The notes under the pieces were generated by a model that had not been told where the DNA came from, ran no database searches, and saw only the letters and a program-made list of their open reading frames with translations. Positions 36,111 to 49,206 of a stretch of 64,000 bases of DNA are shown here, in pieces. The stretch lies in the NCBI GenBank assembly GCA_030407085.1, contig CM059584.1, positions 8,928,001 to 8,992,000 of the forward strand, given 5' to 3'. The stretch's first letter is position 1. Each line of letters starts with the position of its first letter. Source of the DNA: Trichopria drosophilae. Its lineage: Eukaryota; Arthropoda; Insecta; Hymenoptera; Diapriidae. The position numbers and the translations under genes were made by a program.

Positions 36111-38140
36111 GCTAATAAGGAAAGAACCATTTATCCTGAACAACTTTTGTTTGAACTTTTTTTTATACTTCTTGAGATATTTGAATGGAAATATTTAGTA
36201 TATAAAATGTATAAGAATATGACACGAAATGTAAAAATTATATATCTAGGTTACAAAAATTCAGAGACTTAAATATAGCAAATTCCATAAATAAAATAAA
36301 AAATTCAATTAATACCGAAAAGTGGATGATGCCGTGTTAGAAATAAACTTTTGTGGACATTTAATTGGCGCGATTCATTTTTATTTTTACCCTGGAATAA
36401 AATTCCTAACGGTATACGATCCCTGCCACTTTTTTTTTCGAATTGTTGATTATTTTTGGAGTTGAAATTATGCTGGGTTATTGTAAAAGTTCCTTTAGTT
36501 CTATCGAATGTTATATTTGTTTCATTGCTCAAATTACACATTCATTTATTGACAATATAAGTTAAAGTATCATCGATGAGAACTGATTTAGTTTAGATAA
36601 GTTATGAAAAATTTCAATGTTAATTTACAAGAAATTGGATTGTCATAATCAGAAATAAAAGGTATAGGTGACAATCAATTTTGTGATTGATATAAATACA
36701 ATCAGATAAACCTGAAATATTTATCACTGATAATATATTCAACTCTTTTAAATTAATGTAAGGTATTTAGGTCTTGGTTATTTCAAACCAATGCTAACAG
36801 AATGCTGCCAACGACATAATTATGAATATTTAATTACTTACTTCAGTCGACGAATCTTGTGGTGGTTACACATTAAGATTCGCCACGAGATGAAAACACT
36901 CACATCTAACAAATTAATAACTCCGGTATCGAGCCTTCTGTCAGAACCAAATGATATAATTAAATACTTTCGGTGTAATTCAATACTAAATAAATGCTTT
37001 GCCATTTATAATCTTTGACGAACGTTCTGGATTTGTTAACTTATCGGGTTTCATTAAATATTAAATTATGATATATATATAACAATTTTCCACTGCGTTA
37101 ATGGGTATTAATTTGTACTTGTTAAATGCTGTATTGATGTTCATCAGAAAAACTAAATATAATATCAGAATCATTTAGCATATTTTACCATTCCTCAGTT
37201 TACTCATTAAAATCATTTATTTCATTCGAAACCGTTACATAACTAAACTAGCGAATAAAGGTTATTTATTTATTACTGTATCAAACGTAATATGGTAATA
37301 ATATGGATTTCAAATATGTTTTTTTTAACTCGTTTTGAACGCAATCGCTGAAGCATTAATTAATTATAACAGAAAATAATTAAAAATCCCTCGGAAAGAA
37401 ATGCATTTTACTTCCTTCCTAAACAGATTAGTTTGCCTTAGCTTAGTTGTAACTACCTGATTGTTTATGTGTGGTAAATTGCTCCAAATGTAAGTATTAA
37501 CAAAGTTCGGTTATTAGAACCAAAAAATTCGGTTAGTCAAACTAAACAGTACGGGTACGCCATAAACAAGTTCGTGTTGGAATAATACGCTATACACCAT
37601 TTAAGTTGTTTATTGGAAAGAGTTTAATTTTCTGTATGAATGGTTAATATCTTCAATGTCTACGGACATTTTGTCAACCATTGACTGTAAGTCAGGTAAC
37701 AATGACTGTTTAGTTTCAGCAACAAGAATTCTGGCTCTTGGAATCAAATACTTTTTAAGTGTACATATTTGTTTAACCTCATTATGTTGGTTGCTTAACT
37801 GTACGTCATTATTCCTTAGACTGTCGGAAAATTATTCAAAAATATAAATAAATAAATCTCTTTTAGTGCCATTTTTACTAAATTTCCCCGCCATATTAGA
37901 TCAATTATTTTAAAAAATTGATAACGAAATAATCTTTGAACACATGTCTTTAATAATATGTCGTTAGTTTTATGCGTTACTTCGAGTTTCAATAGTAATC
38001 TCAATTATTGCTACTGAGCATTGCATAGATGTACAGGGGTCGAATAAGTACTTACTGGCCAACAATACTTCACTACTATGTATGTCATATTGTGTCGTTC
38101 AGGAGAGAGTATATTATTATTAATAACACATGGTTGCAGA
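36111..38140. other. AT-rich DNA, no gene
   Basis: Extremely AT-rich with small frames of no recognisable content (36305-36541 -, 36791-37018 +, 37656-37847 +). No tandem array is seen before 38140. Confidence 0.4.
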
Positions 38141-39570
38141 AATCAAATGAGTTTGTTTATAAAAATCGAACGTGTTTGGCTATCAGAACCAAACGAGTTT
38201 GTTTTCTATAAACCAAACGTGTTTATTTATCGAAACCAAATGAGTTTGTTTAGCAAACCCAAATGAGTTTATTTACTAAAACCTAACGAGTTTATTTATG
38301 AAACCCAAGTGAGTTTATTTACGAATGCCAAATGAGTTTACTTACGAATACCAAATTAGTTTATTTATCAAAACTAAACAATTTCGTTTAAGAAAATTCA
38401 AGCGAGATTGTATATTAAAATCTTACGATTTTGTTTATCTGCAGTAAACGCATTCGTTTATCAAAACCAAATATTATATTTATTACAACCTTATGTCTTT
38501 TTATATCACAACCAAATTAGTTTGTATATCAAAACCTGAGGAGTTTATTTTTTAATAGCAATTGATTTTGCTTATCAAAAGCATAAGTGCTTCTATTTCA
38601 CAACTAAACGATTTTTTTTGTCAAGACCAAACGACTTTGTTTGGCAAAATTAAACGGTGTTGGTTATCAAAACCAAACGACTTTGGTTATCGAAACAAAA
38701 CGATTTTGTTTTCCAAATTCAAACGATTTGGTTTATCAAAACCCAACCAGTTTTTCATGAAAACCGAACTAGTTTGTTTATGAAAATACAAATGAGTTTC
38801 CTTATAAATACCAAATTAGTATGTTTATCAAATACAAACTATTTTGTTTATAAAAACGGACGAGTTTTTTTGATCAAAACTAAACAATTTTGTTTAAGAA
38901 AAACCAAGCGAGTTTATATATTAAAATCTTACGACTTTGTTTATCTGCAGCAAACGCATTTATTTATCAAAACTAAACGACTATATTTGTTAAAACCATA
39001 ACCAGACGATTTTATTTATCACAACCAAACGATTTTAATTGTCAAAACCAAGCGATTTTGTTTGTCAAAATCAATCGATTTTGGTTATCGAAACAAAACG
39101 ATTTTGTTTTTAAAATTCAAAGGACTTGGTTTATCAAAACCGAACAAGATTGTTTATGAAAACCCAAATGAGTTTACTTACGAATACCAAATTATTTTGC
39201 TTATCAAATCGAACGATTTTATGTATCTTACCACTTCGTTTATCTGCAACAAACGCATTTATTGATCAAAACCAAATATTATATTTATTACAACCTTTTT
39301 ATATCACAACCAAATTAGTTTGTTTATCAAAATCTAAGGAGTTCATTTATCAAAAGCACATGAGATTGCATATGAAAAGCATACGAGCTTTTATATCACA
39401 ACCAAATGAGTTAATTTATTACAATCAAACGTATTTTTTTATCAAAACGAAACGAGTATATTTTTTAATACAGATCGAGTTTATTTATTAAAATCAAATG
39501 GCTTCGTTTGTCAAACCGAACGAGTTTGTATATTACAGCTAAGTGAGTTTCTTTATTAAAACCAAATGAG
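38141..39570. repeat. 23-bp satellite array (~62 units)
   Basis: Units have a CAAACGAGTTTG core followed by an AT-rich TTTATCAAAAC-like half. Most copies differ from each other by several bases but keep the 23-base step. The core is a dyad (CAAAC-GA-GTTTG). A rare variant carrying TATCTGCA(G/A).AAACGCATT appears at 38436, 38942 and 39241, spaced 506 (22 x 23) and 299 (13 x 23), so blocks of the array were duplicated in register. Since 23 is not a multiple of 3, frames through it (38562-38783, 38657-39001, 39126-39491 and others) are chance products giving KPN/LSKPN-type repeats. Confidence 0.93.
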
Positions 39571-42500
39571 TACACTCATTTTTAGCGATCTTTAATAAAC
39601 GGCACTTCAAATTTAATTACTTTAGATGTAATTGCGTTATCTGATAATTATTAATACTTGTTACTTCATGCTATTTATACACCAATTATGATTTCTGTGC
39701 GATTGATTATTTCAATCCAATATACATCTAATTATATATACGTAAAATTATACAAATTAATTCGAATTTAAAACGAAGCGGTTAGTATAGAATAACTAGT
39801 TCACGTTGTATACTTTATATAATCAATACGCAATTTTCAAAAGATTAAAACTTTTGTTTATTAGAACTATAGATAACTCAATTTTTTGCTGTCTACCGAA
39901 AATCTATATTGAGAAAATTGTATATTAAGATTGATAATATTTATTATAAAATCCACAAAACGTATTGTCATATTTATAATAATAATTGTAAGTATTACGA
40001 TACATATTGAAAATCTGAACAAAAACTTTTTTCCATTTAGTAGGGTTGTGCACGATATCTTTCGATAACTAAATAATATATGACCTCGATCAAACTCCAT
40101 TATGTCACTTGCATCTGATTATCAGACCCTTGTAATCTGGACCGTATAAAGAAGTCTTAGTCTGAATATAACATGACACAACCCCAAGTGTTATAAAAAA
40201 GTTTTGCATAAGTCTGGGATGTGTCCAATATATTCCGATCAAGATTCCTCTGTAAATATGAAGTAGCCGAAAAATAATAGTACGGTACGAAAAGTGGGTT
40301 ACTTATTCCCTTACTAATATATTTTAATAAAAAAGACAAAATCTATATTTTCAATAATTAAATAATTTTATAAAATAAGTAGAATCAACGTTTGATTAGT
40401 GTACTTTTTCTATTGTATTAATCCTATTTTACTATTTATTTTTAATTTTACTAATACGTAGTAGCTCATTTTTCATTTTATATTATTATTTTTCAGTAAA
40501 TTATAAAAAAATTATTCAGTAAGTTAGTCACACATGCATTAGTAAAAAAAATGAAAATACGAGGATATCTCACTAATTAGTATCAAGGTTTTACAAAAAA
40601 AAAATTGTAAAATAGTTGAAATCAGTATGGAAATAAACTATATAAGGATACTTATTATAAACAATAGTCTCCAATAAGAGTAGCCAGTTTGCTAATTTGA
40701 TTAATAATCACTACTAATAATAAGTCATACACGGAGAGTAAAAGTTAATACATCAAATTATTAGTATAAAGTAGACGAAAATTGGCTTACATTTTGTTAA
40801 TAAAAAAGTAGTTTCAAATTGCATCATTTTTTTTTCAAGCCAGATGCTTTTTCGTAAATTAATACATTTATCTTTTAACTGACACCTTTTTCAAGAGTCT
40901 AATACATTTACAGTTGCTAATCGGACTATATCAGTGATCGTATATTGAAAATATTTTTTGTAAACAAATAGTTCTCAAATCTTATATGTTCAAAAATAAT
41001 TTAAAAAAAGTATAACTGTAAGCAGAATGGAATATAGACCGCACGATTTTTCTATTTGTTATTTCAACCAATAAAACTATTTTAAAACTATCTTTAGTTT
41101 TAGTTTAGAACTATTTTAGCTGTTAATACCATCGACGTTACCATCTCTATTTGTTTATAGTAATGCCTGACTTGATTATTTAAATTTATTTAAACAACAA
41201 TGCTCAAGTGTTCCTAATATTTTTTGTAACAATTATATATCGCGAACTCGAATTTAACATAGTAATTTAAAATCAAATATTTACATGAATAATAGAATAA
41301 TATCTCGTCAGATTCCTACTTAATCCATCAAGGACCAAATATACAAAAAAGTTTGATAGTCCTTTTACTACTGAAAGGCAATGAATAAGATTTTGTGATA
41401 GATATTTTATATGGCTCACATCCCGCTCTTTCGAATGGCTTATTAGAAAATACAGCAGGTTCAAAAATAACAAAATTAAACAGGGTTTTTAAAAAATCGC
41501 GATTATTCAGGTTTAATTTTTTACTTATTATTTTTTTTATCATTTCTTGCATTACAATATCTTAGACGGGTATAAATAACGCGTCAAAAATAGCTGGGGT
41601 TCTATATTATCAAGTGTATTTTCAAAAAGCTCAATACGAAGTCCGAAGTGCAAATTTGTTTACAAAATTTCAGGATGCCCTGACTCTAAAACAGACAGCT
41701 TTATAAAATAAATACTAAAAACGAAAGTTCCTTGCAGTTCCCTTAGAACTGTATGAAAAATCGATTTTTGTGAAATTTTGAACATTTTTCATTTAAAATT
41801 TTGGAAACATTTAAACATTTTCCAAAGAATTCCGAAAGAATTCTAGTATACTCCTGGATGAATTTTAAACTTTCTTGCTTCTTTTTAATTTTTGAGAATA
41901 GTTGTTAGTTTTGGAGGAAAACATCTCCATCTACTTATCATTTTTAGATTCTTTTCCTCGAAAGGTGGCAACTTTCATAAAAAATTGTCAAGAACAAAAG
42001 ATTCATGAAGAATTATACTACAATTTTTTCAGAACTCTTCGAAATATTTTAAATATTTTTTAAAATGTTCAACAATTTTAGAAAATTGAAAATAAAAAAT
42101 CTAAAAAATTCCGATGAACTTGATTGATTTCTAAGGACTTTTCATTTTTAGCATTTATTTAAAATGATTGTTTCAATTTTCGAGGGTTCTAATATTTTTC
42201 ATATAAATTTTCACTTCGGCGCACCGTTTTGGGGACCGCCATATTGAATTTTTGTTAAAAATAGGCTTCACCATGATGAGCTTTCGTTGGTTTTAATAAT
42301 AATGAATAGGCTGTAATGACTGTGCTGCATAATTATTTTACTCTATTTATCTTTTACCCTATATTATAAAGCCAGCATGACCTAAAATTTTAATATTTTT
42401 ATGAATATTTCGAGTATCGGAATGTTCTATCACAGGTATCTGCACAGAAAAAGTCTTTACCATGCCACAAATAAACATATTCAGAGAAGTAAACCAAAAT

Positions 42501-43723
42501 TACTCGTCATATGTGATATAATTGGTCGGAATTGCCGAGCACTAATTCGAATAGAGTATTTTTGATCATTTAGATGCGCAATGCAGCATTGATTTAACAT
42601 TTAATTAAAGTACGAAATTACACAATGAAGGCTTCTGTATCTTTCATACAATCAGATCTCGAGTTACAGTACGTTACGCGTTGCGAAATTACATCAAAAG
42701 CTGCAAAGGGCAGAGCATTAAATTCGGAAATGTGTTACATCGAGAGCATTTAATTAGCGTTTAATTCTAAACGAAACGATCGATATACGAGGAGACATTA
42801 TCTGGCACAATGGGAGCAATTTACTTCACCAGCAGAGTATTAACTGTTCCAGTAATTTTATGATAAATTATGATATTATATACTCTTTCTAAGTTTAGGT
42901 TGTATGGAGTTATGCATTTTAATTATGTAATCAATATGTTGCATTATTATTAATAATTTTACATTTGTACTCGGTACATATAGATGGTGCAGCGTTATAA
43001 TGTAGTTAGTAATTTAGTGAATTTTATTGACCAATAACAATAATGGAATGTAATCAAAGATGCCCATAAAATATATCCGGGAATTCCAATAAAGATGACG
43101 TTACTTTGTCTATGTTACTAGTAGTTCTAGTAGTTTTGCAATCATTAAAAACTATCGACTAAAGTTTACTATAAATAAAAATGTTTGCATAGTAATCTTC
43201 TCTCTGCAAATCACTGTCGGTATTTATCAGTCAAATTTAGTCAGTCTATTCAGACAAAATAGTTTATATTTGAAGACGATTTCATCTGTTTCCTATTTAT
43301 AATAGCTAAAGTATATTTGACTCAACGTTCGTCTTAATATTTATAACTGCATTCCAAAAAAATTCGAAAATTCCATTACAGTCGTATGGTAACTTTACTG
43401 TCTTAAAAAAATACTATTACAATAATAGTTCAAAGTTAGAGTATTTATCGACAAGATCAAATAAAAAAATCTCATTTGTACAAGGGAGTTTTATTAATTT
43501 TATGTATACAAACGGTGTTATTGCAAAAAATGCTAGGTTTCATCCCAATCTCAAAATGATATCGTTGTGGTTAAAGTACCGACCTAATGCATGACTGAAG
43601 AATAAAAAGTCTATCGCAACTTTACTTGGTATTTGAGCAAAATCTATTATCAAAAACATTTAAAAAAACAATTTATTTGATCGGCATTTTTCTTCTTATT
43701 CATTCAAAAGTTTTCAATACATA
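39571..43723. other. Long AT-rich stretch, no gene
   Basis: It is very AT-rich to about 42200. A fragment of the 'GGGGACCGCCATATTGAATTT' type, related to the module family, lies near 42230. Positions 42530-42880 are less AT-rich and look single-copy (possible conserved non-coding DNA). The frames at 39867-40100, 41273-41552 and elsewhere have no family features. Confidence 0.4.
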
Positions 43724-43794
43724 CCCAAACATTAGAAAGACATCTTAAAGAGCTCATAAAGTGGTCTTACAAATTTAAATAATTTTTAAATACC

Positions 43795-44190
43795 GCTAAG
43801 AAAGAGCTCTTAACGTGGTCTTTAAGAAAACATATGCAATGGTCTTCTAAACTTCTCAAAAGCTCTAATGAGAATAATAAAAAGATCTCTCAAAGAACTC
43901 TATATGTACTCTTACAAATTTTAAGAATTGTTAAATACTACTCAGAAAGGGCGCGTAAAGTACACTTTAAGAAGCTTTTTTTAAATTACTGCTCAGAAAG
44001 AGCTCTTAAAGTGGTCTTTAAGAAAACTTATGCAACGGTCTCCTAAACTTCTCAAAAGCTGTTGTAAGAATAACAAAAAGATCTCTTAAAGAACTCTATA
44101 TGTAGTCTTACAAATTGTAAGAATCTTAAATACTGCTCAGAAAGAGCTCGTAAAGTAATCTTTAAAAAGACTTTCGACACTCTGTATACA
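43795..44190. repeat. Tandem duplication, ~197-bp period
   Basis: AAAGAGCTCTTAACGTGGTC at 43801 is repeated as AAAGAGCTCTTAAAGTGGTC at 43998, and the following TTTAAGAAAAC(A/T)TATGCAA(T/C)GGTCT and AAGAACTCTATATGTA.TC segments also recur at the same offset. About two copies are present, with the start of a third at 44140. Confidence 0.8.
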
Positions 44191-44229
44191 AGACTTCTCA
44201 AATGTAAGATATTCAGTTAAGGATCAGCT

Positions 44230-44553
44230 CCAACTGCCGGACAAATCTGAACTAATAATACCTTTCGTATTAACCACGTAAAATACAATTTTTCGCCCTC
44301 CATTCGGGGCGTAAAATGGAGGGCAAAACACAGTATTGCTTATAGAAAGAAAAAAAGATTATCCCATTAAAGTCCTGCGCACCAAATTAATCGACTGATT
44401 ACATGAAAATAATGAAAACTATGTCACTTGAATGTAAGAAATTTTATTAAACTACATATTTTTTATTGTTTTCGTGTACTCATTTGGTTTGGACAATTTT
44501 CGGAAATCATGCCCAGCAATACTGGTTTTATTTAAGATTTATCCGGCAGTTGG
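44230..44553. mobile_element. Nested TIR element, CCAACTGCCGGA ends
   Basis: CCAACTGCCGGACAAATCTGAA at the left is answered by TTAAGATTTATCCGGCAGTTGG at the right, about 20 of 22 matching. The 324-base element has no coding capacity and contains a tight hairpin (44295-44324: GCCCTCCATT pairing exactly with AATGGAGGGC). It interrupts family sequence that continues on both sides. Confidence 0.8.
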
Positions 44554-45654
44554 CGTTTAAGTTGGCCTTTAAGTAACGACAATATCAAATGGTCACCAGA
44601 AATATTCAAATTTCATAATATTTAGGTATATCATCGATTTTTCGGCCTCATCACTATGGAATTCAATATTATATGGAATTTTACATTTTTGTGATTTAAT
44701 TCTCAATCGAACCTGTTTAAATTTTTGTTACACTACGTACCAAATGAAGCTTTATTTTATAATAAACATTTTTTCACATTGGCAAACATTTTTTCGCCTT
44801 TTGTATCGTGTGTATCCTGAAGTCCGGGTGAAACGATCAGGTCCATGGAATTTGGAAATAGAGAATGTAAATGCATTAGAATGGGTTATTGACAATAAAA
44901 GTACGTATCACTGGGAGTAATTTAATACAAAATAAAAATGAAAAATTTTTTTGATGCTTTGAAGAGGTCCTACAAAAGAAATATAGATCTTAAGTAATCT
45001 GAAATAAGATCATTTTAAGACTCCCAAAATATGACCTGTTTAAGTAGTCTTTTTGCTGAAGATTATGAGCAAGATCTCTTTAAGAGCTCTTTTTGTAGTT
45101 CATCGTAACCAATATCTCTGCAAGTGTATTTTCTGACAGATATCCAGACACCTGGAAGACCTCTTTAAGAACTATTTGGCGTATAACAAAAATATATACA
45201 CAATTTTGGTAAAAACGGTCATACTTACGGACAACTTTCATAAATTGTATTGATTATTTTTACTATCCAAATTTTAATCAATCGAATAGCAGCATTTGAT
45301 GATATTTTATATAGCCCAGATAAAGTCTACATTTTTCGAAATGTAATCACAACATTTAATGACTTTGGGAAGAGTGTGGAACGTGTTTAGTAGTTTATTT
45401 ATACGGTGTACATAAAAGGAGAAATTGACGGATTGAACTGTACAAATGTAAAAACATCTTGAAGAGCTCTTTAAGAAATCTTAAAAATTGCAAGATTTCT
45501 TAAATACGCTTCAAAAAGAGTTCTTAAAATTATCTTTAATAAGACTTATGCATAGATTTTAAGAGCTCTCCAAGACCTCTGAAATATGTGGATAATATAT
45601 AGATCTTCGGACTGAGCTCTGGAAGACCTCTTTAAGAGGTATGTGCTGTATGGG

Positions 45655-47164
45655 AGTAGTTAATTAAAACATCGAAGTAATCCTTAAAAGTATTACATTA
45701 AAAGTCATTGATATTAATTGTAAAATATGAAAAACATGACAATCTCAGTGATTAACTTAATAATTTTATCAATCAAAGAAATATTTGTAAAGTGATTACA
45801 TGCTTTAACTACAAAAATGTATATATATATTTACAATACTTAATTTTTTGATGGAACTGTCTACAAAATAATTAATAAAGACATTCAATTAATCCTTAAA
45901 AGTAGTACATGAACCGAGAATTAATTTTTCATCATATTTGCGGAATTTAAAGTTCCGATTTCATTTGTGCATTATTGCCCGCCTAGAGGACTATATTTTA
46001 ATTCGTAATTCTCGTAATCGCTCAAAACCATAAATCAGCATGGATTCATCAGCTTAGTTAAAACATTCTCTTTTAGGAAGAAACATTCTTCTTTTTTATT
46101 TTTCGCATCAGAATGTGCTTCCATTCCGCACTTTTTTGCAGGAATTTTTTTGCATTCCTTTTTTTCTTAATTTGTTTTTTGTGCGTTCTTACGATCCTTT
46201 AATGTGATTCATGTCGTATTCCATGTAAATGCGTTTTAATTTGATTAGCTGGCAAAATGTTGTCACGCCAAATTTGAAACTCACATTTGGTTTGGACCAC
46301 CGACAAATTCATTTAATAATTTAAATAAAATAAATATTATTTATGACTTCATTAATCGTTGTTTATTTCTTGACCGTTTTTTAATTAATCAAGTATGTGA
46401 TAAAAATTCTTGGTATGTGTCAGTCTATTTCTAAATATTTTGGATCGAAATAAGTAAATAAATATCTGGACGTCACTAGGATGTTAGCGCATTACTTAAT
46501 TATCTTCTGATATGAAAAATTTTGGACACGATAATTATTGGGTTTTAATATTAAATGGAAAAACACAAAAATAGAAAATATCCCCCTGTAGCGCTAAAAC
46601 TTGAACTATTTTGAAACATGTATTTCGCACCAGGATGTCATTTTTGTGCTCTTCAACAGGGCTAATGACAGCCTTGGACGCGATAGTTAAAAATGCACTG
46701 GCATCGCAGTGATGTCCATATATTTATTTATTTATTTTGATTTCAGATACTTGATTATATACGTCAGTTAGGTAAAACTAAAACGTTATTTAAATGCCAC
46801 TATTCATTAATTAAATTCAGGAGAAAATTAGTTTTTTCTAAGTTTAATATTTTATTCAATTAATACTTTTATAGCAGCAATTATCGACAACAGACTTCAT
46901 AAATTTCGTGGTTATTTTATTAAAGTCGTCGGGACAACTACTTTTGTCAATTGAGTAATTCAAATGTTTTATAAAAGTTAGGAGGCTCATACCTCTTAAC
47001 AAACAAACAACACAGCTCTTAACAAACCCCTTCAGAATAGTAATAATAATAGTATTACGCAAAAATTAATCAATTTAAACCTTCAAATTTAATTTAATAA
47101 TTAAGAAAAAAGAACTAGCATCCATTCTAAGGTCTATTATTTTTAATTAAATTATATATTTTAT
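45655..47164. other. AT-rich DNA, no gene
   Basis: No gene or clear repeat. There is a T-rich patch with repeated CATTCTT/CATTCC words at 46075-46175. Confidence 0.4.
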
Positions 47165-47345
47165 AATATGAATGAAAGCTCTTAAATAAGAATTCAGTGG
47201 TGCGACCTCATATTTGAGAAGTCATGTGGAACTCTTAAAGTGTGAGTCTTCGTAAAGGTCACTTAAGGATTGAAGTAATATTCAAGCCTTAAATTGTTAG
47301 AACGTCTTAAAGACCCGCCAAAGACGTTTTTTGCCTGGAAAGACA
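47165..47345 (+). mobile_element. CCCATACAGC-family fragment (3' half)
   Basis: GACCTCATATTTGAGA(A)GTC, GGAACTCTTAAAGTG and CGTCTTAAAGAC match, in order, the 3' half of 5241-6039 (from about 5884). It ends near a TTTTTTGCCTGG relic of the terminal TTTTTGCTGTTTGGG. The 5' half is missing. Confidence 0.65.
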
Positions 47346-47419
47346 ATCGAATAGTTGCATTAATCATAACATATTAATAGTGGTCGATATTTTAATCGGT
47401 AATTTAACAACAAACCTTA

Positions 47420-47645
47420 CCCATAAAGTAAATCCTCCTGAGGAAATCCACAGGAACGTCTCAGGATGTCGAAATGTTCGCTTTTATAGTTCTTCCGTTA
47501 ATATATCTTCGAGACATTCTCAAGACATCCTCAGGATATAGAACGCCTTCAGGTTGCTAACAAGACGATAAAATTGTATATTTAGACATCCTGATGAGCT
47601 CCTTCGAACGTCCTCAGGAGCTTCTCAGGAGGATCTGCTGTATGG
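47420..47645. mobile_element. Palindromic element with ...TGCTGTATGG end
   Basis: The left end reads CCCATAAAGTAAATCCTCCT(GAGG), and the right end reverse-complemented reads CCATACAGCAGATCCTCCT(GAG). The two agree at most positions over 30 bases. Inside are inverted TCCTCAGGA/TCTCAGGATGTC words. About 226 bases, non-coding. The outermost bases match the CCCATACAGC signature of the other family although the interior differs. Confidence 0.7.
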
Positions 47646-49024
47646 TAAATAGTTATTGACATAAAAAAGAGTTCTCAAGCATGCACCTATCTCTTTTAAT
47701 TGAATAGAATAAATTTTTAATTAGATTAACCATTTCCGTAGAGATTATTTTTATGTGCATTGGTAGTTACGTACGTAATAAAATAATATTCAACTTGGAC
47801 TATGTGTCCATAATATAAAAACAATTCATAAATTTCATATCTCAAATTCTACTAGAACGAAGATTTTTCAATTAAAAGCGTATAAAACGTGACCTGGAAG
47901 ATTGCTGTATTGAACAGTTAATTAAAAATTATACGCGTAGATATTAGCTGTTGCTAAATAAGAATTATTTTTTTATTTTTATGTTATTGTTTTTATAAAC
48001 ATCCTTGACACATGGAAGTAATCTGCTAATATAATAGCAGCATTGTATTTTAATAACTCAAACAGATGTCAAACAATTTATTTTTAGATGCGAGCAGTTT
48101 TTGCGAGAATAACGTTCCTCGGATAATAACGAACGTTTATTAATTATCGACAGAATTTTCGTAGCATATTATAATTATATCTCTGTTACCTTGATGGAGC
48201 TATTTTAATGACATAAATTCATGTATTTTTATAAAAACCGAGAACCGCAGTAAAAATAAGTGAGAATAAAAGCAATCTAAAAACTGCCGATATTAACCAT
48301 TTCAATATTACAGGACGAAATAAAGAAGATATGTTCCGATATGTTTAATTGTTTATTTTATGGTCTGCAAAAAGAAATTTTTTTAATTTAAGGACAACAC
48401 GTATCTTTGTTATGATGTATTGCATTTATAATAATTTTTTTTGTGCGAATACATTTTACGGTCTTTTTTCCATGCATACTGTAGTTTCTTTAAAGCAGTG
48501 GGTAAAATCAAACTTTACGCATTGTTTCACGTTATTCCTCGTAAATAGTAGTCTTTGAAATAAGGGTCGAAAGTTCGACTTTAAGCACCGCATTTTAAGA
48601 TTGGATAGGGCTGGTTTTGTAAAGTTGAATTTTTACACCCAAGTATCGAACACTGTGCTTTTTTTAGTATGCGTAAAATTCGTGATTCTTTTTCAAGTGC
48701 GTAAAGTCGAATTTTATACATACTATATGAAAAAAAGTACCATTTTACGTGCTAGTGATATAACATAACAACTTACAACCTAACTGCATTTCCGGGATCA
48801 ACTAACTCCTTTTTCCATGTAATAGTAACTTAGACACTTAAAAACAATTCTCTAGTTCCATCTCCTGAAATGTAATGTAAGCAAATCCTACTATAGTAAA
48901 TTTGTAGCAGTTTTCTTGACAGCACAAAGTATTCATTTGAGTAAATTCAATTGCCAGTCATTGAATTGTTTCTAACAATCTTACGTGAGTTTTGGCAAAA
49001 TCTGCTAATGTTTAGTTTTCTAAA
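47646..49024. other. AT-rich DNA with a decayed inverted repeat
   Basis: At 48449-48530 the words ACATTTTACGGTCTTTTTTC, GCATACTG, GGGTAAAATC and CTTTACGCA occur. The reverse complement of 48670-48762 gives GCACGTAAAATGGTACTTTT, GTATG, AAAATTCGAC and TTTACGCACTTG in the same order, so these are arms of another decayed palindromic element. The 69-codon frame 48349-48558 is within it. No gene is seen. Confidence 0.45.
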
Positions 49025-49199
49025 AAATGTGCTCTATAAGAAGTCAAATGTCCCACTTTCTGAGGGTTTTCTGAACATGAGTTCCTAAAAATCTCATAAT
49101 GACGTCATGTTCAGAAAACTCAAAGAAAGTGGGATATCCAACTTCTTTTAGAGCACATTTCGAAATCATTATAAACTCTTTTCTGTTTTGCTGTATGGG
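49025..49199. mobile_element. Hairpin element with 57-bp arms and GCTGTATGGG end
   Basis: The left arm 49025-49081 (AAATGTGCTCTATAAGAAGT ... TTTTCTGAACATGA) pairs with the right arm 49105-49161 (TCATGTTCAGAAAACTC ... AGAGCACATTT), roughly 85% by eye, with a 23-base loop. Downstream it runs into CTCTTTTCTGTTTTGCTGTATGGG (49176-49199), the family terminus. The matching left terminus is not recognisable, so the element is truncated or decayed on that side. It is related to 49857-50055. Confidence 0.75.
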
Positions 49200-49206
49200 T
49201 ATATAA

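Larger units (their letters stand above)
43724..45654 (-). mobile_element. Composite CCCATACAGC-family element (copy 2, inverted)
   Basis: It begins CCCAAACATTAGAAAGACAT and ends TTTAAGAGGTATGTGCTGTATGGG, the reverse complement of the layout at 5241-6039. The last 55 bases match 5241-5295 closely in inverse orientation. Its interior is rich in AAGAGCTCTTAAAG words, holds a 197-bp duplication and a nested element, and contains what looks like the end of another copy near 44955-45190 (GGAAGACCTCTTTAAGAACTATTTGGCG). It is best read as two or more family members inserted into or next to each other. No transposase is present. Confidence 0.65.

Noticed and set aside
38562..39491. Frames of 73-121 codons with repeated LSKPN/IKT motifs
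   Set aside because: They arise from the 23-bp satellite, whose period is not a multiple of three, so the peptide pattern changes phase and no stable coding repeat exists.
38141..39570. CRISPR-like array (short repeats of about 23 bp)
   Set aside because: There are no unique spacers between units, the repeats are contiguous and diverged, and the context is eukaryotic.
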